Positions 1 to 7,296 of a stretch of 43,017 nt of DNA are shown piece by piece. Origin of the DNA: an uncultured Bacteroidales bacterium (lineage in GTDB: Bacteria > Bacteroidota > Bacteroidia > Bacteroidales > Bacteroidaceae); contig CACZAN010000041.1 of assembly GCA_902779165.1 (NCBI GenBank), positions 1 to 43,017 of the forward strand, read 5' to 3'. The notes beneath the pieces were generated by a model that saw only the letters and a list, made by a program, of their open reading frames with translations, was not told the origin of the DNA and searched no databases. Within the stretch, counting starts at the first letter, position 1; every line of letters begins with the position of its first letter. The position numbers and the translations under genes are program-made.

Positions 1-687
1 GCCTATGAGAAACTGGACGAGAACGACAAGCAGAAGATGGCAGAACTGGAGAACAAATATCACCAATGGACGATCGACTACTACAAAGCCCACCCGATGC
101 TCGGTTTCCTGTTCGAACTCAACGGGCGGCTCAATGGTTTCCACTTCAACGACACTGGCCTCGCCGCTATGCTCGACATCTACCACCACCAATACACCGC
201 ACTCTATCCTGACCACCCCGTGCATCAGCGTATCGCCGAGCAAGAGGCTTGGGGCTATCAGATTTGCGGGCGAAAGTACAACGACTACAACGTGCGAACA
301 ATGGACGGGCAGCAAGTCCGCGCCTCTGAATACTACAAGGACAAGTTGACGCTCGTCATCTGCTGGGCCTCGTGGTGCTCGCCTTGCATCCGCGACGCTT
401 GCGACATCATTCCCATCTACAACGAGTACAGCAATCGTGGCCTAAATGTGTTCAGCCTTGCCCACGAATTTAAGTCCACCGATGCCATGCGCAAGGCAGT
501 TGAGCGTCACGCTTTCCCCTGGCCTTGCCTCGTTGACCTTGACGACGAGTTCGGCGTTTTCCAAAAGCATGGAACCGCCAATAGTGCCCTGTTCCTCATC
601 GACCGCGACGGCACCATCATCGCCGTGCCCAACAGCGTAGAGGAACTGAAAGCGAAACTTGAAGAGATATTCAACGATAACAAATAA
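1..687 (+). CDS. Thioredoxin-fold (TlpA/AhpC-TSA-like) protein, 3' part
   Basis: The reading frame is open from the first base of the window, so the true start lies upstream; the internal ATG at 37 is probably not the start. The visible 228 residues have an N-terminal half of mostly charged and aromatic residues with no recognised domain, then a thioredoxin fold beginning near the word RTMDGQQVRASEYYKDK. The redox motif is WASWCSPC, a CxxC active site typical of TlpA/ResA-like thiol-disulfide proteins. The conserved region SALFLIDRDGTI matches the strand that ends this fold. Bacteroidetes encode many such periplasmic or lipoprotein thioredoxins that reduce or resolve disulfides in the envelope. 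Any signal peptide would lie outside the window, so location is inferred from the family. The substrate cannot be told. Confidence 0.85.
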   Translation, partial: AYEKLDENDKQKMAELENKYHQWTIDYYKAHPMLGFLFELNGRLNGFHFNDTGLAAMLDIYHHQYTALYPDHPVHQRIAEQEAWGYQICGRKYNDYNVRTMDGQQVRASEYYKDKLTLVICWASWCSPCIRDACDIIPIYNEYSNRGLNVFSLAHEFKSTDAMRKAVERHAFPWPCLVDLDDEFGVFQKHGTANSALFLIDRDGTIIAVPNSVEELKAKLEEIFNDNK

Positions 688-740
688 GCAGCAGTTGTGG
701 GATGAGTTGACACGCGATGGAACTATTGTTACCCTCCGAA

Positions 741-913
741 GTAAGTATAGTTCCTCGTCTCAGAGACTATCCTTTGTTGTACTCACGTCCATACATAGCG
801 GCCAGGACGTATATTGGTGAAAGACATTTCGCCCTTTCGTGGAAGTCGATATGTCCTATTGCGAAAGACGATATGTCCCGTCATGAAGGAGTCTCCATTA
901 CTTCTTAATATGC
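741..913. repeat. 22-nt-phased degenerate repeat array A
   Basis: The gap between the convergent thioredoxin-like and rsmF genes contains units that restart every 22 nt at 804, 826, 848, 870 and 892. They carry related words such as CCCTTTCGTGGAAG, CCTATTGCGAAAGAC and CCCGTCATGAAGGAG, linked by GAC-rich joins. Just upstream, 741-772 read on the minus strand closely matches 37548-37580 in array C: both contain ATAGTCTCTG, one variable base, then GACGAG. A 22-nt period excludes a coding repeat. The function is unknown. Confidence 0.6.
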
Positions 914-2361
914 TAAGGAGCTGATTCCTTATTATAGAATAAGGTGTGGGGGATGAGGTGGGTGCTACGGATGCGCCACTCTTTGGGATAGAGATTGTTG
1001 GCACGGGTGCCGAGGTTATTCATCAGGCCAAGACGCTGGCCACGGAAGCAGACCTGAACGATGCCGCGGGGAGTATCGGGCGGGAGGATGAGGGACTCGC
1101 GCTGGAGATAGCGGAGGGAGTCGGCGAGGGAGAGGTCGACGCGGGGATAAAGACCCATCCCCTTCCGTGAGGGAGAGGAGGCCTCCGGCTTATTATCCAA
1201 GGGAGAATCAAGTTGAGAGGTGGGTAGGATGATAAGGGAGGAAGAGGTATCGCGGCGGTCTTTCTTCTTGATTTTCTTCTTGTTGACAGAAGGATACGGG
1301 TGGTCGCCGGCTTCGCCATGCTTGCGGAGAACAGCAAGGAAAAAGCCTTCGCCGCGGACTTGACCAGGAAGGAAATGGTAGCACGGGAGAGTTCCTAAGC
1401 TGGAGGTATCCCCTCCCCTATCGGAGGAAGAGCTGATGAAGGAACTGGCTTTTCTCAAATCACCTCTTATGCCCCAGGCGGAGTCAATAGGAACGGAGAG
1501 GACATCGGCACCAAGCTCGCTGGCAATCCATTCCACATTATCCTCGTCTTCCTCGGGGTTGAAGGTGCAGGTGCTGTAGATGAGGATGCCGCCGGGAGCG
1601 AGAAGGGGCCAGATGTCGCAGATGATGCTGCGCTGCAGGGCAGCGCAATCGGTGACGAAGGCGGGCGACCACTGACGGCTGGCCTCTTCTTCCTTGCGCA
1701 TCATGCCTTCGCCGGAACAGGGAACATCGGCGAGGATGAAATCCACCCACCCGTCACTTTCCCTGCGCGAGAGGGAGTTTGCGCCCTGACTTTTCAGAGG
1801 CTTACAAGATGGCAAATACTCAGCAAGGTCGGCAGGATAAGCTTGGGTGACGAGGACATTAGGGTGGCCCCACTTGGCAAGGTTCTCGGCGAGGATTTGA
1901 CAGCGGGCACGATTGGGTTCGTTGCTGACGAGGAGGCAATCGTCGGGAAGAAGGGAACGGAGCAGCGTGCTTTTGCCTCCTGGAGCGGCACAGAGGTCAA
2001 GGGCGAGGCTTGGGGATTTAAATGGAGAAATCTTCAAGCGTGAAGCATCGTAAAGCGTCGGGCAAAGTATGGATCTGACCACGTGGGCGAGAAACATGGA
2101 GCTGGCTTCTTGGACGTAGTAAGCACCCGCGTGGAGGAGGGGATCGGCGGTGAACTGGGGGCGCTGCTTCAGATAGAAACCTTCGGGACACCAAGGCACA
2201 CGACCATCAGAACCCTCAGGCTCCGCCTCCACCGGCAGGCAACGGGAGTTGATGCGGATACTGACGGAGGGCTCTGCCTCCAGTCCTCGGATGAGAGCTT
2301 CCACATCCTCCTCATTCCATCGGCGGAGGAAGTAGTTTTTGAAGTCTTTTGGTAGATTCAT
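913..2361 (-). CDS. rsmF: RsmF/RsmB-type rRNA (cytosine-5) methyltransferase
   Basis: This 482-residue protein is a SAM-dependent RNA m5C methyltransferase of the NOL1/NOP2/Sun family. Visible motifs are the SAM-binding LDLCAAPGGKS, the motif IV cysteine in DVPCSGEGMMRK and the motif VI cysteine in YSTCTFNPEEDEDNV; the two cysteines are the catalytic and release residues of the family. The C-terminal part, ending LGTRANNLYPKEWRIRS, matches the RsmF-type C-terminal domain that contributes to RNA binding, so RsmF (16S rRNA position 1407 in E. coli) is favoured over RsmB. A low-complexity stretch of Lys, Ser and Pro at about residues 360-400 looks like a disordered linker. The ATG at 2361 lies only four bases after a TATCTTTG promoter box, so the mRNA may be almost leaderless. 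It is divergent from thyA. Confidence 0.9.
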   Translation of the reverse strand: MNLPKDFKNYFLRRWNEEDVEALIRGLEAEPSVSIRINSRCLPVEAEPEGSDGRVPWCPEGFYLKQRPQFTADPLLHAGAYYVQEASSMFLAHVVRSILCPTLYDASRLKISPFKSPSLALDLCAAPGGKSTLLRSLLPDDCLLVSNEPNRARCQILAENLAKWGHPNVLVTQAYPADLAEYLPSCKPLKSQGANSLSRRESDGWVDFILADVPCSGEGMMRKEEEASRQWSPAFVTDCAALQRSIICDIWPLLAPGGILIYSTCTFNPEEDEDNVEWIASELGADVLSVPIDSAWGIRGDLRKASSFISSSSDRGGDTSSLGTLPCYHFLPGQVRGEGFFLAVLRKHGEAGDHPYPSVNKKKIKKKDRRDTSSSLIILPTSQLDSPLDNKPEASSPSRKGMGLYPRVDLSLADSLRYLQRESLILPPDTPRGIVQVCFRGQRLGLMNNLGTRANNLYPKEWRIRSTHLIPHTLFYNKESAP

Positions 2362-2365
2362 GGTG

Positions 2366-2373
2366 CAAAGATA
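2366..2373 (-). promoter_or_regulatory. Bacteroidetes -7 box of rsmF
   Basis: The minus strand reads TATCTTTG followed by CACC and then the ATG. This matches the TAnnTTTG element used by the Bacteroidetes primary sigma factor. No clear TTTG element is seen at -33; that space is filled by the 9-nt AATTGAAAA tract. Confidence 0.65.
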
Positions 2374-2376
2374 GGT

Positions 2377-2408
2377 AATTGAAAATTGAAAATTGAAAAT
2401 TGAATCAA
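2377..2408. repeat. Short tandem tract, unit AATTGAAAA
   Basis: About three and a half copies of a 9-nt unit lie directly upstream of the rsmF -7 box, exactly where promoter spacing is set. A similar CAATTTTCAATTT stretch precedes the thyA -7 box in inverted orientation. Slippage here could alter promoter spacing, but that is inference. Confidence 0.7.
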
Positions 2409-2529
2409 TAAATTTGCTATTGGGGCGATGAAAAACATATTTTCATCTGCAAAGGGACTTAATGCACCTTTCTGATATGCTATCAAGGAAATATTTTCAT
2501 TTTTCAGTTTCCAATTTTCAATTTTTCCG

Positions 2530-2537
2530 TATCTTTG
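2530..2537 (+). promoter_or_regulatory. Bacteroidetes -7 box of thyA
   Basis: TATCTTTG followed by CACC lies 21 bases before the thyA ATG. It is an inverted near-copy of the rsmF promoter box 160 bp away, including the preceding CAATTTTCAATTT. Confidence 0.7.
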
Positions 2538-2558
2538 CACCCGAAAACGAAAAATGGT

Positions 2559-3353
2559 ATGAAACAATACTTGAATCTCCTGCAACGTATCCTCGATGAG
2601 GGTGCCGTGAAGACCGACCGTACGGGCACGGGCACGAAAAGCATCTTCGGACATCAAATGCGCTTCGACCTGAAGGAAGGCTTCCCGTTGCTGACAACAA
2701 AGAAGCTGCACCTGCGTAGCATTATCCACGAGCTACTTTGGTTCCTGCGTGGCGACACGAATATCCAATACCTGCATGACAACAAGGTCACCATTTGGGA
2801 CGAGTGGGCCGATGAAAACGGAGAACTCGGTCCCGTCTATGGTCATCAGTGGCGCTCGTGGCCGGACTACGACGGGGGGACTATCGACCAGATTGCCAAC
2901 GTGGTGGATCTCATCAAGAACCATCCCGACTCGCGCCGAATGATTGTCTCGGCCTGGAACGTAGCCGAAGTAGAGAAGATGGCATTGCCGCCCTGTCATA
3001 CACTGTTTCAGTTCTACGTCGCCGACGGCCGTCTGTCGCTGCAACTCTATCAGCGCAGCGCCGACACCTTCCTCGGCGTACCCTTCAATATTGCCAGCTA
3101 TGCGCTGTTGCTGCAGATGATGGCGCAAGTAACGGGGCTGGAAGCGGGCGAATTCATACACACGACAGGCGACACGCACCTGTACCTCAATCATTTGGAT
3201 CAGGCTCACCTACAGCTTACCCGCGAGCCGCGACCACTGCCTCGAATGGTTCTGAATCCTGAGGTGAAGGACCTCTTCAGCTTCTGCTACGAGGACTTTC
3301 AGCTGGAAGGCTACGACCCGTGGCCACATATTAAGGCGGAGGTAGCGGTGTGA
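2559..3353 (+). CDS. thyA: Thymidylate synthase
   Basis: ThyA converts dUMP to dTMP using methylenetetrahydrofolate, producing dihydrofolate. Starting at the ATG at 2559 gives [12 protein letters not shown] and 264 residues, the classic ThyA length. An upstream in-frame TTG at 2535 overlaps the promoter box and is rejected as start. The catalytic cysteine is Cys146 in [12 protein letters not shown], the same position as in E. coli. [18 protein letters not shown] (folate/phosphate region), [16 protein letters not shown] and [10 protein letters not shown] are also family signatures. folA follows 110 bp downstream on the same strand, the usual pairing because DHFR recycles the dihydrofolate made here. 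The protein is full length with no missing key residue. Confidence 0.97.
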   Translation: MKQYLNLLQRILDEGAVKTDRTGTGTKSIFGHQMRFDLKEGFPLLTTKKLHLRSIIHELLWFLRGDTNIQYLHDNKVTIWDEWADENGELGPVYGHQWRSWPDYDGGTIDQIANVVDLIKNHPDSRRMIVSAWNVAEVEKMALPPCHTLFQFYVADGRLSLQLYQRSADTFLGVPFNIASYALLLQMMAQVTGLEAGEFIHTTGDTHLYLNHLDQAHLQLTREPRPLPRMVLNPEVKDLFSFCYEDFQLEGYDPWPHIKAEVAV

Positions 3354-3463
3354 AAAGTTGAGAATTGAAAGGTTGAGACATTTAAATATTCTTCATGAAG
3401 CACCGCAGAGCGCCGAGCGGAAAGATGGAACGTTAGTTGGCGAGTGGAAAAACATAAAAGATT

Positions 3464-3952
3464 ATGATTAGCTTGATAGCAGCGGTGGCCGAGAACGGGG
3501 CCATCGGATATGAGAATAAGTTGTTGTATTGGTTGCCGAATGACCTGAAGCGGTTTAAGGCGCTGACATCGGGCCACACTATCGTGATGGGCCGCCGCAC
3601 GTTCGACTCGCTGCCGAAGGGAGCGCTGCCGAACAGAAGGAATATTGTGCTCTCGCACAATGCCGCATTTCAGGCACCGGGGGTGGAGGTATTTCCTTCA
3701 TTGGAAGAGGCGCTGAAAAGTTGCGGCGCTGAAGAAGAGGTCTTTGTGATAGGCGGTGCCAGCGTTTATACTGAGACATTACCGCTGGCCTATCGGCTGT
3801 GCCTGACGCTGGTGCATGATGTGCCCAAACGGGCTGATGCCTTTTTCCCTTGGCTGAATCCAGCGGATTGGCGGGTGGAAGAAGAAGAAAGGCACGACGC
3901 CGACGAGCGCCATGCCTTCGCTTATACCTTTATAAATTATACGCGCGCGTAA
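3464..3952 (+). CDS. folA: Dihydrofolate reductase
   Basis: This 162-residue protein reduces dihydrofolate to tetrahydrofolate with NADPH and completes the thymidylate cycle started by ThyA. Visible family features are the N-terminal MISLIAAVAENGAIGYENKL with its substrate and cofactor loop, the acidic substrate-binding Asp in WLPNDLKRFK, the NADPH motif VMGRRTFDSLP and the glycine-rich VFVIGGASVY. The C-terminal FFPWL and YTFINYTR fit the last strands. The spacer to thyA shows no promoter box or terminator, so co-transcription with thyA is likely. A strong hairpin follows within 10 bp of the stop. Confidence 0.97.
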   Translation: MISLIAAVAENGAIGYENKLLYWLPNDLKRFKALTSGHTIVMGRRTFDSLPKGALPNRRNIVLSHNAAFQAPGVEVFPSLEEALKSCGAEEEVFVIGGASVYTETLPLAYRLCLTLVHDVPKRADAFFPWLNPADWRVEEEERHDADERHAFAYTFINYTRA

Positions 3953-3960
3953 AGAAAGAA

Positions 3961-3981
3961 CCCTCGGGCATAACCCGAGGG
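3961..3981. terminator. Bidirectional hairpin between folA and the DUF349 gene
   Basis: CCCTCGGG and CCCGAGGG form a perfect 8-bp stem around a 5-nt loop. On the minus strand the stem is followed by TTCTTTCTTTA, a good U-rich tail for the DUF349 gene. On the plus strand the tail (CTCATTGTATTT) is weaker. The two genes converge on it. Confidence 0.8.
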
Positions 3982-3991
3982 CTCATTGTAT

Positions 3992-6040
3992 TTAGGCCTG
4001 AGGTTCTTCTGGAGCCTCTGTGGATTCTTCTTTCTTTGGAGCACGCATCTCGACTTCGATGGCCTTAATCTTGCTGGCCAGCAAGTCCAGTTCCTCGCGC
4101 AACTTCTCTACCTTACGGTTCATTTCGGCGACGAGGCTGTTGCCGCTCTTTGAGGTAGCATTAAGGAAGTTGAGGTTGTTCTCGTAGGTCTGGAACTCTG
4201 CCTTACGGGCTTCGAAGACGCGGAGCAGGCGCTCACGTTCCCGGGCCAGAGTGCTCTCGCCCTTGGCAACGGCCTGACGTACGCTCTTCTGGAATCCTTC
4301 GAGGCGACGGCGAGCCTGGCTGGCACCGAAACGCTTATAGAGTTCATCTGCCAAAGCACGATACTCCTTGAAGAGGCGGTCTTTCTCGCGGAAGGGCACA
4401 TGGCCGATTTCGTTCCACTGCGCCTGCAGTTCCTTCACCTTCTCGAGGGTTGCATCGGCGGTGTCCTCTACAAGGGCTTTCAACTGATCAATGATACTCT
4501 TCTTGGCGGCAAGGTTCTCGCGTTCCTCGCTACGCTGGTCAGCCGTGGCAGCCTGACGGGCCTCGAAGAACTTATCACAGGCAGCGGTGAAGCGCTTCCA
4601 AAGCTGTTCGCTATACTTGCGGGGCACAGCGCCAATAGTCTTCCACTGCTTCTGCATCTCGATAAGACGGTCGGCTGTGCGGCGCCATTCAGTGCTCTCC
4701 TGCAGCGATTCGGCCTCCTCCACAAGCTTACGCTTAGCCTCGAGATTCTCGCCCTGCTCGTCCTTGATGGTACGATAGAACTCAGCCTTGGCTGTGAAGA
4801 ACTGATCGCAGGCTGCACGGAAACGGTCAAAGATGAGATTGTTCTGCTTGTGGCTGGCGAACCCTATGGTCTTCCACTCAGCCTGCATGGCGATAACCTC
4901 CTTGGTTTTCTCTTCCCACTGTGCGAAGGTTGCAAGTTCGTCGAGTTTGATATCCTCCACCTGTTCGCAAAGAGCAGTCTTGCGACGCAGGTTGTCTTCC
5001 TCGCGAGCCTTGATAGCCTCGAAGTGCTCCTGATGACGTTTGTTGATGACGGTGGAAGCGGCCTTAAAGCGCTCCCATATTTGGTCGCGCAGCTCCTTGG
5101 CAACGGGACCAATTTCCTTATATTCAGCATGCAGGCTCTGCAGCTTATTGAATGCCACTACGACATCTTCCTCATCCACGAGTTTCTCTGCCAGTTCGAT
5201 GAGTCGTTCCTTGGCAGCCAGATTCTTGCGGAAGTCGTATTCGCGGGCTTCACTATTGAGTTTCAGGAGGTCATAGACCTGCTCGACATAGTGCTGATAG
5301 GTCTTCCATATTTCGGTAGCACGTTCAGCGGGCACGGCCCCCACTTCCTTCCACTGGGCTTGCAGCTGCTTGAACTCGTCGAAGTTCTGACTGACTTCCT
5401 CAGGGGTGGTTGCCAGTTCTTTGATACGCTCGATGATGGCGAGTTTGCGGTCGAGGTTCTCTTCCTTCTGCTTCTCCAGCGCCTCGGCGATTTCGGCCCG
5501 GCGCTGGCGGATATTGGCCATAATTGCCTTGAAGTTCTCCTCGGCGGCATCGACCTCGGCACGCCAGTCCTCGGGAGCTCCGCCTTCCTCAATGAAGGCA
5601 TTGCGAGCTGCCATCTGTGCGGCTTTGTGTAGCTTGTAGAAGACTTGCTTGAGCAGGTCCAGCTCATTCTTGTCACCACCCTTGTCCTCCTCCTGGATTT
5701 CGCGGAGGCGATCCACCACTTGTTCCTTAGTCTCATAAAGGGGACGTGCAGCGCCCTCTGCAGCGGGTTCCTCGATTGCTGGTTCCTCAGCGGCGGGTTC
5801 CTCAATTGCAGGCTCCTCAGGGGCAGGTTCCTCTGGGGCTGCTTCAGGTTCTGCCTGAGTTTCCGGGGTTTCCTCCGCGGGAGCGGCGTCCTCAACTGGA
5901 GCTGTTTCAGGTTCCTCTTCAGGAACGTTGATAATCTCTTCGGCCTGCGTCGCGGTAGCTTCGGGCGCAGGCGCTGTCTGTACTTCTGCTGCCTGTACCT
6001 CATTCTCAGGGGTGGGCTGCAGTTCGTTGGTTTCAGTCAT
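3992..6040 (-). CDS. DUF349 repeat protein
   Basis: This 682-residue protein is mostly charged coiled coil. Residues 1-100 are Glu/Pro/Ala low complexity with tandem EEPAIEEPAAEEPAIEEP, probably disordered. The rest carries five copies of the DUF349 pattern, seen as QWKEVGAVP, EYKEIGPVA, EWKTIGFAS, QWKTIGAVP and QWNEIGHVP, each followed by a helix with W/F-x-x-(Y/F). Members are widespread in Bacteroidetes as single cytoplasmic proteins of unknown function; no signal peptide or membrane segment is present here. It stands alone between convergent folA and corA. The final stretch TSKSGNSLVAEMNRKVEKLREELDLLASKIKAIE is a further coiled coil. Confidence 0.85.
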   Translation of the reverse strand: MTETNELQPTPENEVQAAEVQTAPAPEATATQAEEIINVPEEEPETAPVEDAAPAEETPETQAEPEAAPEEPAPEEPAIEEPAAEEPAIEEPAAEGAARPLYETKEQVVDRLREIQEEDKGGDKNELDLLKQVFYKLHKAAQMAARNAFIEEGGAPEDWRAEVDAAEENFKAIMANIRQRRAEIAEALEKQKEENLDRKLAIIERIKELATTPEEVSQNFDEFKQLQAQWKEVGAVPAERATEIWKTYQHYVEQVYDLLKLNSEAREYDFRKNLAAKERLIELAEKLVDEEDVVVAFNKLQSLHAEYKEIGPVAKELRDQIWERFKAASTVINKRHQEHFEAIKAREEDNLRRKTALCEQVEDIKLDELATFAQWEEKTKEVIAMQAEWKTIGFASHKQNNLIFDRFRAACDQFFTAKAEFYRTIKDEQGENLEAKRKLVEEAESLQESTEWRRTADRLIEMQKQWKTIGAVPRKYSEQLWKRFTAACDKFFEARQAATADQRSEERENLAAKKSIIDQLKALVEDTADATLEKVKELQAQWNEIGHVPFREKDRLFKEYRALADELYKRFGASQARRRLEGFQKSVRQAVAKGESTLARERERLLRVFEARKAEFQTYENNLNFLNATSKSGNSLVAEMNRKVEKLREELDLLASKIKAIEVEMRAPKKEESTEAPEEPQA

Positions 6041-6145
6041 TTTGCTTACGGTTTAAGTAGCTATTATGGTTCATTTGTGCCCTAAGGCGCAGCAAATTAA
6101 CGGAAAAAAAATGGAACGACCTAACTTTTTGGCAAGTTTTTCACA

Positions 6146-7072
6146 TTAAAGCCACGATTCACGCTTGGAATACCACCAAAAGGCGGCAGTTAGCATCACA
6201 GAGATGATGAGAACAAGCGGAAAACCGAGCGGTTGGTTCTCCATTCCGTTGATCAGGTTCATTCCGAACAAACTGGCGATGAGGGTGGGCACCATAAGGA
6301 ACATGGAGATGATGGTCAGCGTCTTCATCACCGTAGACATATTGTTGTTGATGATGCTGGCGTAGGTCTCCATCATCGAGTCGAGGATGTTGGCGTAGAT
6401 TCCCGTCGTCTCTCGCGCCTGGTTCATCTCAATAGTGACGTCCTCAATGAGGTCTGCATCAAGTTCATCGACGGGCAATTTAAACTTCAGTTTTGAGAGT
6501 AGCGTCTCATTGCCACGAATGGAGGTGGCAAAGTACGTCAGGCTGTCCTGCAGACGGCTAAGGTTGATGAGGTCGGCATTATCTATCTTGCGGTCGAGGT
6601 GCTGCTTGGCAGCTTCGATGCGTGCATTGATCTGCTTCAGACGTTTCAGATACCAGACGGCGGAGCTGAGGAAGAGGCGGAAGACCATATCGACGGAATC
6701 CGTAAAGCCCAGTCCTCGCTTCTGCTGATAAGTGACGAAGTCTATCATCAAGTTCGTCTCGTAGTTACAAACCGTGATGCAGACATCGCCTTTCAGTATG
6801 ATACCAAGCGGAATGGTGGTAAAGGGAGTACGGGATTTCACCTCCTTGACGTAAGGAATACGCAAGATGATGAGAATCCACCCGTCATCGTAGTCATAAC
6901 GTGCACGCTCGTCGGCATCAGCGATGTCGTCGAGGAAATAATCAGGAATCTTGAGCTCGTTCTGCAGGAAGTTTGCATCATCGCTCGTCGGGCACGATAC
7001 TTGTACCCAGCAATTGGGCTGCCACTGCTCCAGGGTGTGCAGGCCGCGAAGAGTATTCCAATAGGTTCGCAT
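6146..7072 (-). CDS. corA: CorA-family magnesium/divalent cation transporter
   Basis: This 308-residue inner-membrane protein belongs to the CorA/MIT channel family. The long N-terminal cytoplasmic domain is followed by two C-terminal membrane helices, roughly residues 248-267 (TLTIISMFLMVPTLIASLF) and 280-298 (FPLVLIISVMLTAAFWW). The signature GMN tripeptide that forms the selectivity filter closes the first helix (FGMN), with GMENQ in the short periplasmic loop. The positive tail SKRESWL fits the family. It stands alone, with about 145 nt of leader after a promoter box. Mg2+ is the usual substrate; Co2+ or Ni2+ transport is also possible for the family. Confidence 0.93.
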   Translation of the reverse strand: MRTYWNTLRGLHTLEQWQPNCWVQVSCPTSDDANFLQNELKIPDYFLDDIADADERARYDYDDGWILIILRIPYVKEVKSRTPFTTIPLGIILKGDVCITVCNYETNLMIDFVTYQQKRGLGFTDSVDMVFRLFLSSAVWYLKRLKQINARIEAAKQHLDRKIDNADLINLSRLQDSLTYFATSIRGNETLLSKLKFKLPVDELDADLIEDVTIEMNQARETTGIYANILDSMMETYASIINNNMSTVMKTLTIISMFLMVPTLIASLFGMNLINGMENQPLGFPLVLIISVMLTAAFWWYSKRESWL

Positions 7073-7222
7073 AGTTTAACAATTTTCTTTTTGAGAGGGC
7101 GTAGCCTTCAAGGGTTAAGCGGGCAGCAGAGGCCCGATATGCGATGCGAACCTCCGTCCCTTAATCAGTGTAACGTTGATGATAATCGTCCATTTACGGA
7201 ATAAAGGATGGTTTAACGGCCG

Positions 7223-7230
7223 CAAAGGTA
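7223..7230 (-). promoter_or_regulatory. -7 box of corA
   Basis: The minus strand reads TACCTTTG, matching TAnnTTTG, about 150 bp upstream of the corA ATG. A CTTG lies 22 nt further upstream and could serve as a loose -33 element. Confidence 0.55.
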
Positions 7231-7296
7231 CACTTTTCTTGTGAGAAATGCACAAGAAAAAGATAACTTTTTTGCTGAAAAGGGGTTATTTTACCG

